Source: Anaerolineae bacterium (GTDB lineage: Bacteria > Chloroflexota > Anaerolineae > JAAYZQ01). From it: a DNA stretch of 21,214 nt. The notes under the pieces were generated by a model. That model had not been told where the DNA came from. It ran no database searches and saw nothing but the letters and a program-made list of their open reading frames with translations. Location of the stretch: assembly GCA_016929795.1 (NCBI GenBank), contig JAFGIA010000041.1, forward strand, positions 1-21,214, written 5' to 3'. The translations under genes and the position numbers were made by a program. Shown here piece by piece: positions 6,142-14,784 of the stretch (positions within the stretch are counted from its first letter, which is position 1; each line of letters starts with the position of its first letter).

Positions 6142-8871
6142 ATGCGACTGCGACCGTCTGTTCCCTTGCGAGTTTGCAGTTTGTGGATTGGTGCCCCTCT
6201 CGCCGGTATCTGGCTGGGTGTGGTGTTGTTCACCTTGCTCTCGGGCCACGTCTCTGCTGCCGGCTGGCCCGCACCAGACATTCCTCCCGTTCCCAAGGCA
6301 CCTGCTGGCACCATCGTCGATTCTGACATTGTCACCAATACGGTCTGGACACTAGCTGGAAGCCCCTATCATGTGCTCTTTGACTCCGATGGCATCCAGG
6401 TTGCAGAAGGCGCCACCTTGACCGTGGAACCCGGCGTCGAAGTGCAATTTGACGAGTATGCCAGCCTGATTGTGCTCGGCACGCTCAAGGCCATCGGCAC
6501 CGAGCCCCGGCCGATCCTCTTCACAGGAACGGTCAAGGAGCCTGGCTGGTGGCTCTTCCTCGTGATCGAGAGCACCAGCCTGGTCCGCAACCAGGGATCG
6601 GTGCTGCGCCACGTGACTGTCGAATATGCCCAATGGAACCTGATGGTTCAGAATGCGACGGTTCACCTGTCGGACTGCACCTTGCGCCATGCCAGCGAGG
6701 TCGGGCTGTGGGCGAGCCAGGCACGAGTGGTCGTGGAGGACTGCCAGATCGTGGACAATGGGGCGTATGGCGTCGAGAACTCGTTCGGCAGCCTGATCCT
6801 GGCGGCGAACAACTGGTGGGGTGACGCGAGTGGGCCCTACCACGAGCTGTGCAACCCTTCTGGAACGGGCGAAGCCATCGCAGACACCGATCCTCCTGGT
6901 GTGGTCTTTCGGCCCTTCTTGACCGGCCCCGGCGAGGAACCCGCGCCGGTTGCAGCCAGCGATGCCCTGCGACTGTCGCTGGCACCGCAGCGCTGGTTCG
7001 CGCCGGCCGATGGCGTGACGCTCATTCCCGTCAAGATCACACTGCGAGATGGCAGCGGGCAGCCGCTGCCGGGGCGCACCGTCAGGCTGCAGAGCGACCT
7101 GGGAACGGTGAGTGGTGCCGGGGTCACCGATTCGAAGGGAGAAACGCTGACCTATATCCACTCAGACACCGCCGGCGACGCCGTCCTGACCGCGCTGGTC
7201 GAAACCAGCGACGAGTGCGAGTCCGTTGCCGGCCCCGAAGCGCTGGTGACCTTTGGCGAGTACACCCCAGATCCTCTGTTGCCGGGCGCAGAAGCGCCCT
7301 ACATGAACGGCTTTATTCAAATAGACCCCAAGCCGATTATACAGGGCGTGCCCGGCACGGTGCACGCCCGACTCACGAACCCCAACTCCTATCCCATCGA
7401 GGTAAATGCGACCTTTTCCTACGCCGAATATGGCATTGGGGTCGCGTTTGCACCACTGGGCGGGGTTGAGGATGTCCGCATCGAAGCCAACAGCGACAGG
7501 GAGATCAGCGTACCCTGGACTCCCCCGGCGTCGGGTCACGTCTGCCTGCGGTTGGACTATTTGTTCCAGCCTGTTGGCCGTAGCGGGGCGGATGTGCAGG
7601 CTGGGGGCAGCGGCCAGACCAACTTTTCCATCGAGCCAGGTCCCCTGGGTCCCCCCGGCCCGGAAGAGGATGGCGACGGGGACGATGATCCAGGCGAGGG
7701 CGACCCGGAAAGCGAGAAGGACAACCTGAAAAAGACCAAAGCGGCCATCAACCGCATCAACGATGGGCAGATGGCGCTCGACGCCATTTCTTCACCCGAG
7801 AACTTGACCGGTATGGCCATCCCCAATGCCCTGTTCAGCTACGTCCTGGATTTTAACCTGGAGAGCTGGACCAAGGCAACCCAGGCATTGGGTCAAGATC
7901 CGCCGCGCCAGGACTATGACACCTATGCCACACTGGAGAGCTATACCTTTACTCCCCTGGTTCCCAACGAGGATCTGTCAGCAGCACGGGCGGCGGCGGG
8001 CAATGCGCTGATGGAGGCCATGCTCGATCTGACGTCCCGCTTGCGGGCTGCGGCGTTGTCGCTGGATCGCTACGCCGGTGCGGCCAACGCGGGTGACCTC
8101 TACTGGGCCTCAGAACAGGCGGCGTGGCTCCTCTATTACAAGGAAGAGTCGGGCGCCACGATGCTGGAAGTGGCCGACCGGCTGGACGCGCTGCTGGATG
8201 TGATGCGCAGCGAGAACGTGGAGGACCTGGTGGTGCCGGTGGCCGAGGTCGAGGAGTATCAAGCGAGGTTGGTCAGTGACGGGTTCAGCGAGCTCGAGAT
8301 CGAGGCCGCTCACTCGATCGGCTTGAGCGATGAGGAGATTGAGGCCATTCGCCAGGCGCGGGTTGCCGCCGATCCGGCCGAGTTGGCCGGCAGCATCATG
8401 ACCCGGCTGGCCGAGATCGCCGACGCGCTCCGCCCTCTGGGCCAGGTGCTGATGGATCCACCCAACTTTGCCCAGGGGACCATCACCGACCGTGGAAACA
8501 CTTTCCTGGGCAGCACGAACCTGGCACGCATCTTTGTCAGCCAATCTCCTTTCCGGATCGCCAACCCGCTGGAAGAGGCGGCGACGATCGATCTCCGGGT
8601 GCGCAGCCTGGACCTGCCGCCCGACTGGATGGTGAGCGTCAGCCCGGCCTCCGTAGACCTGGAACCAGGCGAAGAGGTAACCGGCCTGCTTACTATCCGG
8701 CCCGGGCTGGCGGCCGTGCAAGGCACCCAGCCGCGCGTGGCGGTGGAAGGGTATATCGACGACGAGCTCATCGGCGGAGTGGTGACAGAGATCATGGTCC
8801 CCAGGCACGTGGCCGGGGAACCCGGGCGGAAAGTCTATCTGCCGCTGGTTCTGCGCTCCTCTGTGCCCTAA
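6142..8871 (+). CDS. Large secreted beta-helix / Ig-like surface protein with C-terminal YLPLVLR tail
   Basis: 909 residues from ATG 6142 (AAGGAGG at 6128-6134). A signal peptide (basic start, hydrophobic core to about residue 38, ending SAAGW) predicts export. Residues about 50-265 have the short repeating strands of a right-handed parallel beta-helix (VEPGVEVQF, LIVLGTLKAIG, ILFTG, ANNWWGDASGP). About 270-370 resembles a bacterial Ig-like (Big-1) domain, followed by a CARDB-like beta region. An acidic D/E/G/P-rich linker (about 508-527), possibly calcium-binding, separates these from a helical region (about 530-760) and a last beta domain. The final residues are VYLPLVLRSSVP. Repeated VxxxDxxxxGSL-type turns suggest adhesion or a cell-surface role; no catalytic motif was seen. 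Confidence 0.85.
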   Translation: MRLRPSVPLRVCSLWIGAPLAGIWLGVVLFTLLSGHVSAAGWPAPDIPPVPKAPAGTIVDSDIVTNTVWTLAGSPYHVLFDSDGIQVAEGATLTVEPGVEVQFDEYASLIVLGTLKAIGTEPRPILFTGTVKEPGWWLFLVIESTSLVRNQGSVLRHVTVEYAQWNLMVQNATVHLSDCTLRHASEVGLWASQARVVVEDCQIVDNGAYGVENSFGSLILAANNWWGDASGPYHELCNPSGTGEAIADTDPPGVVFRPFLTGPGEEPAPVAASDALRLSLAPQRWFAPADGVTLIPVKITLRDGSGQPLPGRTVRLQSDLGTVSGAGVTDSKGETLTYIHSDTAGDAVLTALVETSDECESVAGPEALVTFGEYTPDPLLPGAEAPYMNGFIQIDPKPIIQGVPGTVHARLTNPNSYPIEVNATFSYAEYGIGVAFAPLGGVEDVRIEANSDREISVPWTPPASGHVCLRLDYLFQPVGRSGADVQAGGSGQTNFSIEPGPLGPPGPEEDGDGDDDPGEGDPESEKDNLKKTKAAINRINDGQMALDAISSPENLTGMAIPNALFSYVLDFNLESWTKATQALGQDPPRQDYDTYATLESYTFTPLVPNEDLSAARAAAGNALMEAMLDLTSRLRAAALSLDRYAGAANAGDLYWASEQAAWLLYYKEESGATMLEVADRLDALLDVMRSENVEDLVVPVAEVEEYQARLVSDGFSELEIEAAHSIGLSDEEIEAIRQARVAADPAELAGSIMTRLAEIADALRPLGQVLMDPPNFAQGTITDRGNTFLGSTNLARIFVSQSPFRIANPLEEAATIDLRVRSLDLPPDWMVSVSPASVDLEPGEEVTGLLTIRPGLAAVQGTQPRVAVEGYIDDELIGGVVTEIMVPRHVAGEPGRKVYLPLVLRSSVP

Positions 8872-8917
8872 CAGGGTCTTGGCTCATCGCGAGGCACAGC
8901 AGAAGGAGACGACGAGT

Positions 8918-9946
8918 ATGGAATGGCAATTATTATGCAGAGGGGATTCCCTGTCGTGGCTGCTGGAACTTGATACTCCAGGCGTCCGCTACCTGGCCCT
9001 GCGCGACCTGCTGGCCCTTCCTGAGGACGATCCGGAGCTGCAGAGCGCACGTCAGGCAGCGCACACCGACGGTCCGATCGCGACCATCCTGGACGCGATG
9101 GACGAACCAGGCTATTGGGCCGAGCCTGGCTCCGGCTACCTACCCAAGTACCGCAGCACGGTCTGGTCCATCCTCACCCTGGCCCAACTGGGCGCGTCGG
9201 CGGCGCTCGACGAACGGATCGGACGGGGCTGCGCCTACCTGCTCGACCATGCGCTGGCGCCCGGCGGGCAGTTCGCGAGCAGCACTGCGCCCTCCGGCAC
9301 GGTCGACTGCTTGCAGGGGAATATGTGCTGGGCGCTGCTCGAGCTGGGATATGACGATCCACGGCTCGACACTGCGTTCGAGTGGATGGCGCGCACCACG
9401 ACGGGCGAGGGGATGGCGCCGGCCTCCGACAGGAACGCTGTGCGCCGCTATTATGCCGGCAAGTGCGGTCCGTTGTTCGCGTGCGGGGCGAATAACAAGC
9501 TGGCGTGCGCCTGGGGCGCGACGAAGGTAATGCTCGCGTTTGGACGGCTGCCTGCCGAGCGGCGCACGCCATTGATCGAACGGGCGATCGAGCAGGGTGT
9601 GGAATGGCTGCTCAGCATCGACCCGGCGACGGGAGCGTACCCCACAGGCTACACGGACAAGCCGAGTGGCAACTGGTGGAAGTTCGGTTTTCCTGTCTTT
9701 TATGTCACCGACGTCTTGCAGATCGCAGAGGCCCTCGTCGCACTCGGCTATGGCAACGATCCTCAGCTTGCGAACACCCTTGACCTGATCCGGAGCAAGC
9801 AGGATGCGGACGGGCGTTGGACCCTCGAGTATGGCTATGCGGGCAAGATGTGGGCCGATTTCGGCGCCAAGCGGCAGCCGAACAAGTGGGTGACCCTGCG
9901 CGCCCTGCGGGTGTTAAGGGCAACTGCTCCCGGGGAGCACATCTGA
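8918..9946 (+). CDS. Alpha/alpha-toroid (terpenoid cyclase/prenyltransferase-like) protein of unknown function
   Basis: 342 residues. ATG 8918 is chosen because AAGGAG lies about ten bases before it; the frame extends 13 codons upstream without a ribosome site. Opening motifs include [19 protein letters not shown] and later helical repeats typical of alpha6/alpha6 barrels ([52 protein letters not shown]), as in terpene cyclases and prenyltransferase beta subunits. The catalytic DXDD of squalene-hopene cyclases is absent. Similar proteins are sometimes labelled nitrogen fixation protein NifH in databases, as far as I recall. This one lacks any P-loop or Fe-S cysteines, so that label would be wrong. 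No signal peptide. It follows the surface protein after 46 bases. Confidence 0.65.
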   Translation: MEWQLLCRGDSLSWLLELDTPGVRYLALRDLLALPEDDPELQSARQAAHTDGPIATILDAMDEPGYWAEPGSGYLPKYRSTVWSILTLAQLGASAALDERIGRGCAYLLDHALAPGGQFASSTAPSGTVDCLQGNMCWALLELGYDDPRLDTAFEWMARTTTGEGMAPASDRNAVRRYYAGKCGPLFACGANNKLACAWGATKVMLAFGRLPAERRTPLIERAIEQGVEWLLSIDPATGAYPTGYTDKPSGNWWKFGFPVFYVTDVLQIAEALVALGYGNDPQLANTLDLIRSKQDADGRWTLEYGYAGKMWADFGAKRQPNKWVTLRALRVLRATAPGEHI

Positions 9947-9979
9947 TTCACGAGGAATCGTCCATCCCTCTGCACACAC

Positions 9980-10008
9980 TTGTGCATTCACGCGATTTCA
10001 GGCATACT
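9980..10008 (+). promoter_or_regulatory. Weak candidate promoter with overlapping inverted repeat, upstream of chemoreceptor gene
   Basis: TTGTGC (9980-9985) and CATACT (10003-10008) are spaced by 17 bases, each departing from consensus at two positions. The inverted repeat TGCACA-CACT-TGTGCA (9971-9986) overlaps the -35 box and could be an operator. Confidence 0.35.
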
Positions 10009-10073
10009 GTGCCTGCTTTTCTGTTCCCTGGTCTCGCCAGGCAAGGCCAGGGCCATTACGAGGAGGACAGTCC

Positions 10074-11744
10074 ATGACAGACACATCCCCGACTGTGCAA
10101 AGCCAGATCAGGAGGCTTGCCGCTGCTCCCATCTTTCCAGGTGACCCTGAAAAGACCCGGATCGCCTCTCTGCTCAACACAATCCTGCTCGTGATTTTCG
10201 CCCTGGTGGCGCTGTTCGCTATTGTGGCCCTGACCACAGGTGGCGGTGCCCGTGGCGCAATGATCGAGGGCACCATCCTGGTACTGGTCGCAGCGTTGTT
10301 GTTCACCCTGCGCCGCGGCCACGTACGGGCTGCCGCGGCGATCCTGTCGATCGCATTGTGGACCACCATCATGACCAGCATGTGGATAGGCGGTGGACTG
10401 CGTGGGTCGGGCGCGAGCAGCCTCTTTGGCGTAATCCTGATCGCCGGCCTGCTGCTGGGTGGCAGAGCGGGCATCATCCTTGGCGCTTTGAGTATTGCCG
10501 CCACAGGCGCGATGCTGGTCGCCGAGGGACAGGGTGCCCTGCCGCCGGTGCCCTCGTACTTTACGTCAACTTATGCCTGGATCGAGTTTGCCACCGTCGT
10601 GATCGGCATGACAGGACTCCTCTATTTGGCGACGGGGAGCTTGAAGCGCGCAGTCGACCGGGCACAGCAGAACGAGCGGGAACTGAGCGACAGCAACCGG
10701 GCCTTGAATGAGACGCGACTGTCGCTGGAAAGACACAACCAGCAGTTAACCACAGCCGTGACCGCGTATGTGGCGTACATGGATCAGGTGACAGAGGGCG
10801 ACCTGTCGACGAGGCTGGACCTGACAAGCGATGAGGGAACAGACGAGTGCCTCGTCTTGCTTGGCAGCCGCCTCGACGAAACGGCTGCCAGCCTGCGCCA
10901 GATGATTGGCGAGATCCGGGCCGCTTCGGAGAACCTGAGCAGTGCCGCGGCCGAGATCCTGGCAGCCACGATGCAGCAGGTGATGAACGCAGGCGAGCAG
11001 TCGACGGCGGTAACAGAGACGGTGACCAGTGTCGAAGAGGTGCGAGCCATCGCGCAGCAATCGGTCGTGCGCGCGCAAGAGGTGGCCGATGCTGCCCGGC
11101 AGACCGTCGAAGTGTCGCTTTCAGGCCAGGACGCAGTCGAGAGTACCGTGCACGGGATGAACCGAATCAAGGATCAGGTAACAGGCATCAGCGAGACAAT
11201 CGCGGCCTTGACGCGGCAGATGCAGCAGATCGGGGCGATCGTGGCGACGGTGAACGACCTGGCATCCCAATCGAACATGCTCGCGCTGAACGCAGCCATC
11301 GAGGCGGCACGCGCCGGCGAACAGGGCAAGGGCTTTGCCGTAGTAGCCGCCGAGGTACGCAGCCTGGCCAACCAGTCCAGGCAGGCGACAGGCCAGATCC
11401 GGACGATCCTGCAAGAGATCGAAAAAGCAGCAAGTGCTGCAGCGAGCGCCACAGAGGAAGGCATCCGGCGCGCGGACGAAGGGGTAGCGCTGGCGGCGCA
11501 CACAGGGGCGGTGATCCGCCGCCTGGCGGATGTGATCGACGAGTCGGCGCAGGCGGCGAGCCAGATGGTCGCCGGGGGGCGACAGCAGGCCACCGGCATG
11601 GAGCAGGTCGCGTTCGTGATGCACACGATCAACCAGGCGACCACGCAGAGCCTGGCAAGCACGCACCAGGCAGAGGCATCGGCCCGCGACCTGAGCAATC
11701 TCGCAAGCCACCTGACGGAGATGGTGGCGCGCTACAAGCTGTGA
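10074..11744 (+). CDS. Methyl-accepting chemotaxis protein with multi-helix N-terminal sensor
   Basis: 556 residues from ATG 10074 (AGGAGG at 10061-10066). The first 190 residues hold about six hydrophobic helices with very short loops, so there is no large periplasmic ligand domain; sensing is probably in the membrane. A coiled linker (about 195-230) and a HAMP-like stretch ([16 protein letters not shown]) follow. The rest is a long methyl-accepting coiled coil whose hairpin tip is unmistakable ([21 protein letters not shown], then [15 protein letters not shown], about 390-430). The tip binds CheW and CheA. No CheR-binding pentapeptide ends the protein. It stands alone here, and no other chemotaxis gene is in the window. 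Confidence 0.93.
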   Translation: MTDTSPTVQSQIRRLAAAPIFPGDPEKTRIASLLNTILLVIFALVALFAIVALTTGGGARGAMIEGTILVLVAALLFTLRRGHVRAAAAILSIALWTTIMTSMWIGGGLRGSGASSLFGVILIAGLLLGGRAGIILGALSIAATGAMLVAEGQGALPPVPSYFTSTYAWIEFATVVIGMTGLLYLATGSLKRAVDRAQQNERELSDSNRALNETRLSLERHNQQLTTAVTAYVAYMDQVTEGDLSTRLDLTSDEGTDECLVLLGSRLDETAASLRQMIGEIRAASENLSSAAAEILAATMQQVMNAGEQSTAVTETVTSVEEVRAIAQQSVVRAQEVADAARQTVEVSLSGQDAVESTVHGMNRIKDQVTGISETIAALTRQMQQIGAIVATVNDLASQSNMLALNAAIEAARAGEQGKGFAVVAAEVRSLANQSRQATGQIRTILQEIEKAASAAASATEEGIRRADEGVALAAHTGAVIRRLADVIDESAQAASQMVAGGRQQATGMEQVAFVMHTINQATTQSLASTHQAEASARDLSNLASHLTEMVARYKL

Positions 11745-11776
11745 GCTGGTCATCCTTCGCTGCTACTTGCCGTTTT

Positions 11777-12790
11777 CTACATCCACGCCTTCCGGCGCAT
11801 CCACAAATACATGGCGATGGGCATCAGCAACATCATGAGCATGGCGACAACTAGAAGGCCCGGGCTGGTCCACGCCGGCGTGGGCGCAGGCACCGCGAAA
11901 AAGTTCATACCAAAAAAACTCGCCAGGAAGGAAAGGGGCAGGAAAAGCGTGGTCACAACCGTCAGTGTCTTGACGATCTCGTTCATGCGATTGTTAATGA
12001 CCGACAGGTAGGTATCCACAATGCCAGCCGTGGCGTCACGCTGCGCATCAGCAATCTCGTACAAGCGCACAAGGTGATCGTAGACATCGCGGAAAAAGAC
12101 CCGATCGTCGACGGCAACGAGCTCGTAATCGCCACGCGCCAGCTTGTTGAGCATCTCGCGCTGGGGCGTAATCAGGCGGCGGACGTGGAGCTGCGCCCGC
12201 TTGAGTTCAAACACACGCCCCAGAAAGGCCGAAGTGGGATGCGCAAAGACTTCGCGCTGCACCTGGTCGAGTACTTCGTCGAACACTTCGACGACCGGCA
12301 TAAAGTCGTCAAAGATCTCGTCGGCGAGCTGGTAGAGCAGCGCCGACGTGCCACGTGCCAGAGAACGCCTGTCACGCCTGCAGTTGGCCCACATCCGTTC
12401 CATCGCGGCGATGCGGCGCACCCAGTGCGTGACCAGGTAGCGCTCGCCTAAAAAGACGTCAACCTCCAGGGTAAGCAGGCTGTATGGTGAGACGGGGATC
12501 TCCCCGTTCGGCCCCTGCCCGTCGGGCAGCAGTCCGTGAAGCACGAGGTAGAGATAATCTTGCCAGTCATCGACGCGGGGGACGTGCTGCGCTTCCTGCA
12601 GGGCGTCCTCGACGGCGAGGGGGTGGAAGCCAAAGAGGTCGAGCAGGATCGGGCTGGTGACCTCTGGCGGCTCCTCGCCCAGGTCGACCCACAAAAGCGT
12701 GCCGGGCGTCTCGAGCGCCGCCCACGCCGTCTCGATGTCGATATCCTCCCGTACCTCACCCCCAGAATCCCGGAAGAGCACGCGGATCAT
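11777..12790 (-). CDS. corA: CorA family magnesium/cobalt channel
   Basis: 337 residues, starting at 12790 with GAGGAGG just upstream on this strand. An alpha/beta cytoplasmic domain (about 1-220, including LWVDLGEEPPEV and FGFHPLAVEDAL) and a long stalk helix are followed by two C-terminal helices. The first ends in the family hallmark FFGMNFF (G294-M295-N296), and the protein ends in a basic tail (MRRKAWM). CorA channels import Mg2+ and can carry Co2+ or Ni2+ as a pentamer. The gene converges on the chemoreceptor gene with only 32 bases between, and no obvious terminator lies there. The outer loop after GMN is PAPTPAW, so it is a shorter-loop CorA variant. Confidence 0.95.
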   Translation of the reverse strand: MIRVLFRDSGGEVREDIDIETAWAALETPGTLLWVDLGEEPPEVTSPILLDLFGFHPLAVEDALQEAQHVPRVDDWQDYLYLVLHGLLPDGQGPNGEIPVSPYSLLTLEVDVFLGERYLVTHWVRRIAAMERMWANCRRDRRSLARGTSALLYQLADEIFDDFMPVVEVFDEVLDQVQREVFAHPTSAFLGRVFELKRAQLHVRRLITPQREMLNKLARGDYELVAVDDRVFFRDVYDHLVRLYEIADAQRDATAGIVDTYLSVINNRMNEIVKTLTVVTTLFLPLSFLASFFGMNFFAVPAPTPAWTSPGLLVVAMLMMLLMPIAMYLWMRRKAWM

Positions 12791-12804
12791 GAGACCTCCT
12801 CAAG

Positions 12805-12828
12805 GCACACCTCGCCGAGCAGGTGTGC
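12805..12828 (-). repeat. 8-bp inverted repeat in the corA leader
   Basis: GCACACCT (12805-12812) and AGGTGTGC (12821-12828) are exact inverse complements around an 8-base spacer, ending 14 bases before the corA start. It is within the transcribed leader if the proposed promoter is right, so it can be either an RNA hairpin or a repressor site. Confidence 0.45.
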
Positions 12829-12838
12829 GACTACATAT

Positions 12839-12867
12839 AGGGTAATGGGAACCCAGGTTTTTGTCAA
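12839..12867 (-). promoter_or_regulatory. Candidate corA promoter
   Basis: On the minus strand TTGACA (12867-12862) is a perfect -35 box, with TACCCT (12844-12839) 17 bases further on as a poor -10. The sequence TATATG lies five bases beyond. The distance to the corA start suits a leader of about 40 bases. Confidence 0.35.
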
Positions 12868-12991
12868 ACGACACCACCACCTCAGAATGCCGGGGCACGA
12901 TGGGTGGTAACGTAAGAGTCGCCACAACCTTCTGCAACGACACGCGGGCCTGAAAGTTTGCGATATTTTGCAATTTCGGTGCGATAGGGGC

Positions 12992-13020
12992 TTGACACGC
13001 GCGGTAATTTGTGATATACT
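12992..13020 (+). promoter_or_regulatory. Strong sigma70 promoter of the GntR regulator gene
   Basis: TTGACA (12992-12997) and TATACT (13015-13020) with a 17-base spacer, followed by an AT-rich stretch that is unusual for this GC-rich window. Confidence 0.8.
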
Positions 13021-13024
13021 GCAT

Positions 13025-13050
13025 GTATCCTTAATATATCCAAAGTATAC
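13025..13050 (+). promoter_or_regulatory. Possible autoregulatory operator for the GntR protein
   Basis: GTATCCTT (13025-13032) and AAGTATAC (13043-13050) form an inverted repeat with one mismatch around a 10-base AT-rich centre. It starts five bases after the -10 box, over the expected transcription start, a usual place for a repressor site. Confidence 0.4.
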
Positions 13051-13078
13051 GAAATGGTGCAACAGGAGACGGGTCGTT

Positions 13079-13753
13079 GTGACAGTACCAGGAGGTAGGC
13101 GGCTGTACCGGGATCATGAAAGAGTGGGCATGCGACTCAGCGACAAGGCCTATGAACTGATCAGGCATCAGATCATCACCCTGCAGTTACCTCCCCTGGC
13201 GCCGATCGACGAGCAGTCGCTCATGACGGAGCTCGATCTGGGTCGCACGCCGATCCGCGAGGCACTCCAGCGTCTGGCAGCAGAAGGCCTGGTTTTTCTG
13301 GCCCCTCGCCGGGGGATCTTTGTGGCAGACATCAGCATCACCGATCTGCAAAAGATCTTTGAAGCGCGCATGTGCCTGGAAGGGTTTTGCGCGCGCCTGG
13401 CAGCAGAACGCGCAAGTGCGAGCCAGTTGGAGCAGCTTTCAGAGGTCATCGAGCGGCTGGATCAGGTTGCACATGACGACAGCAGAGGGCTGATGGAAAT
13501 CGACGAGGAGTTTCACGAGCTGTTGTACAAGGCAGCGGATAACGAGTTTCTCGGCGATACGCTACGCCGGCTCCATGCCCTCAGCTTCCGCCTGTGGCAC
13601 CTGGTGCTCGACAGGCTGGGCGACGTTCGAGGCGCCATGGAACAGCACCGGGAGATTGCTGAGGCGCTCAAGGCAAGGGACGGAGAATCCGCAGAATCGC
13701 TGCTTCGCCAGCACATTGCCGAGTTTCAGAATAGCATCAAGGCCGTCCTATGA
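13079..13753 (+). CDS. GntR family transcriptional regulator, FadR/FCD subfamily
   Basis: 224 residues from GTG 13079, chosen because AGGAG (13064-13068) is well spaced; an internal ATG at 13130 is the alternative and has no clear ribosome site. The N-terminal winged helix-turn-helix is clear (SDKAYELIRHQIITLQLPP, SLMTELDLGRTPIREALQR, LAPRRGIFV). The C-terminal all-helical FCD ligand domain has the metal-coordinating pattern EIDEEFHELL (D and H), QHREIAEAL and RQHIAEF. Family members bind carboxylic or amino acids, usually through a metal ion, and repress neighbouring catabolic or uptake genes. Here the likely targets are its own promoter, where a palindrome is present, and perhaps the methyltransferase and transporter genes downstream. 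Confidence 0.9.
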   Translation: MTVPGGRRLYRDHERVGMRLSDKAYELIRHQIITLQLPPLAPIDEQSLMTELDLGRTPIREALQRLAAEGLVFLAPRRGIFVADISITDLQKIFEARMCLEGFCARLAAERASASQLEQLSEVIERLDQVAHDDSRGLMEIDEEFHELLYKAADNEFLGDTLRRLHALSFRLWHLVLDRLGDVRGAMEQHREIAEALKARDGESAESLLRQHIAEFQNSIKAVL

Positions 13754-13785
13754 CACGACCACCACGCGGGGGTCGTGTTGTTTTT
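13753..13785 (+). terminator. Intrinsic terminator after the GntR gene
   Basis: ACACGACC (13753-13760) pairs with GGTCGTGT (13771-13778), extended by CC/GG after one mismatch, with a 4-base loop, followed by TTGTTTTT. The stem begins inside the regulator's stop codon. It should separate the regulator from the methyltransferase gene or allow only partial readthrough. Confidence 0.75.
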
Positions 13786-13828
13786 CAGGGTGAAATCCGG
13801 TCAGGCCAGCAAGGAGGAGGGTAATAGA

Positions 13829-14698
13829 ATGCAGACAATACTTAAGGGCATGGGCAAGAAAGTTGTCATCGGCGACAACCGCCCGACAGTGATCCTGGGT
13901 GAGCGTATCAACCCGACAGGCAAGAAAAAACTGGCGGCAGCGTTGGTAGCAGGCGATCTCGAGGTCGTGCGCCAGGAAGCGCTGGCTCAGGTGGACGCGG
14001 GAGCAGACATCCTGGACGTCAACGTGGGCGCCGCCGGCGTGGACGAGGTAGCGCTGCTGCCAGCAGCCGTTCGGCTCGTGCTCGAGACGGTAGAGGTACC
14101 GGTGGCGATCGACACGGCCGACGGCAAGGCGATGGCTGCGGCGCTCGCCGCCCACAAAGAGGTCAATCCCGACGGCAAGCCGCTCATCAACTCGGTGAAT
14201 GGGGAAGAGGAGAGCATGGCGCGCGTGCTGCCGCTGGTGGCAGAGTATGGCACCGCCGTCATCGGCCTGTGTATGGATGACAATGGCATCCCCGAGACGC
14301 CGGAGCAGCGCCTCGAGGTGGCGAAAAAGATCGTGGCCCGGGCAGAGCAGCACGGCATCCCGCGTGAGAACATCCTGATCGACTGCCTGGCGCTTACCGT
14401 CGGGGCCGACTCGAACGCAGCCAAGATCACACTCGATGCGATCAAGATGGTGCGCGAGGAGTTGGGGGTGAACCTGGCGTTGGGCGCAAGCAACGTGTCG
14501 TTCGGCTTGCCTGATAGGGAGATCCTGAACGGCGTGTTCCTGGGCATGGCCATCGACCGCGGGCTGAACTGCCCGATCGTCGACGCGGCCAAGGTGCGCA
14601 AGTACATCCTGGCAGCCGATCTGGCGTTGGGCCGCGACGAGTATGCGATGAAATACCTCAAAGACTATCGCAAGCGGCAAAAGGAAGGTAGCAAGTAA
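13829..14698 (+). CDS. Methyltetrahydrofolate:corrinoid methyltransferase-like protein (AcsE/MtrH-like pterin-binding TIM barrel)
   Basis: 289 residues from ATG 13829 (AGGAGG about ten bases before). The pterin-binding barrel motifs are clear: VILGERINPTGKK near the N-terminus, DAGADILDVNVGA (about 53-65), PVAIDTADGKA, LINSVNGEEE, GLCMDDNGIPETPEQR, DCLALTVG and LGASNVSFGLPDR. These are shared by AcsE, which moves a methyl group from methyltetrahydrofolate to a corrinoid iron-sulfur protein, and by methyltransferases of anaerobic methyl-compound degradation. No corrinoid-binding protein gene is in the window, so the partner is elsewhere. The gene lies between the GntR terminator and a cobalamin riboswitch. 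I cannot tell a Wood-Ljungdahl role from a role in demethylating an imported compound. Confidence 0.87.
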   Translation: MQTILKGMGKKVVIGDNRPTVILGERINPTGKKKLAAALVAGDLEVVRQEALAQVDAGADILDVNVGAAGVDEVALLPAAVRLVLETVEVPVAIDTADGKAMAAALAAHKEVNPDGKPLINSVNGEEESMARVLPLVAEYGTAVIGLCMDDNGIPETPEQRLEVAKKIVARAEQHGIPRENILIDCLALTVGADSNAAKITLDAIKMVREELGVNLALGASNVSFGLPDREILNGVFLGMAIDRGLNCPIVDAAKVRKYILAADLALGRDEYAMKYLKDYRKRQKEGSK

Positions 14699-14784
14699 TG
14701 AGCCGCAGGTGCCAAGTCGCCAATAACGAGTTGAGCAGAGGCTTGAGAGGGAGAGCATAAGGTAGATCGCGCAGACGAGAAAAA

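Noticed and set aside
14732..14756. Promoter for the riboswitch transcript
   Set aside because: TTGAGC and CATAAG are present but the spacing is 19 bases and both boxes are poor. The true start is not evident.
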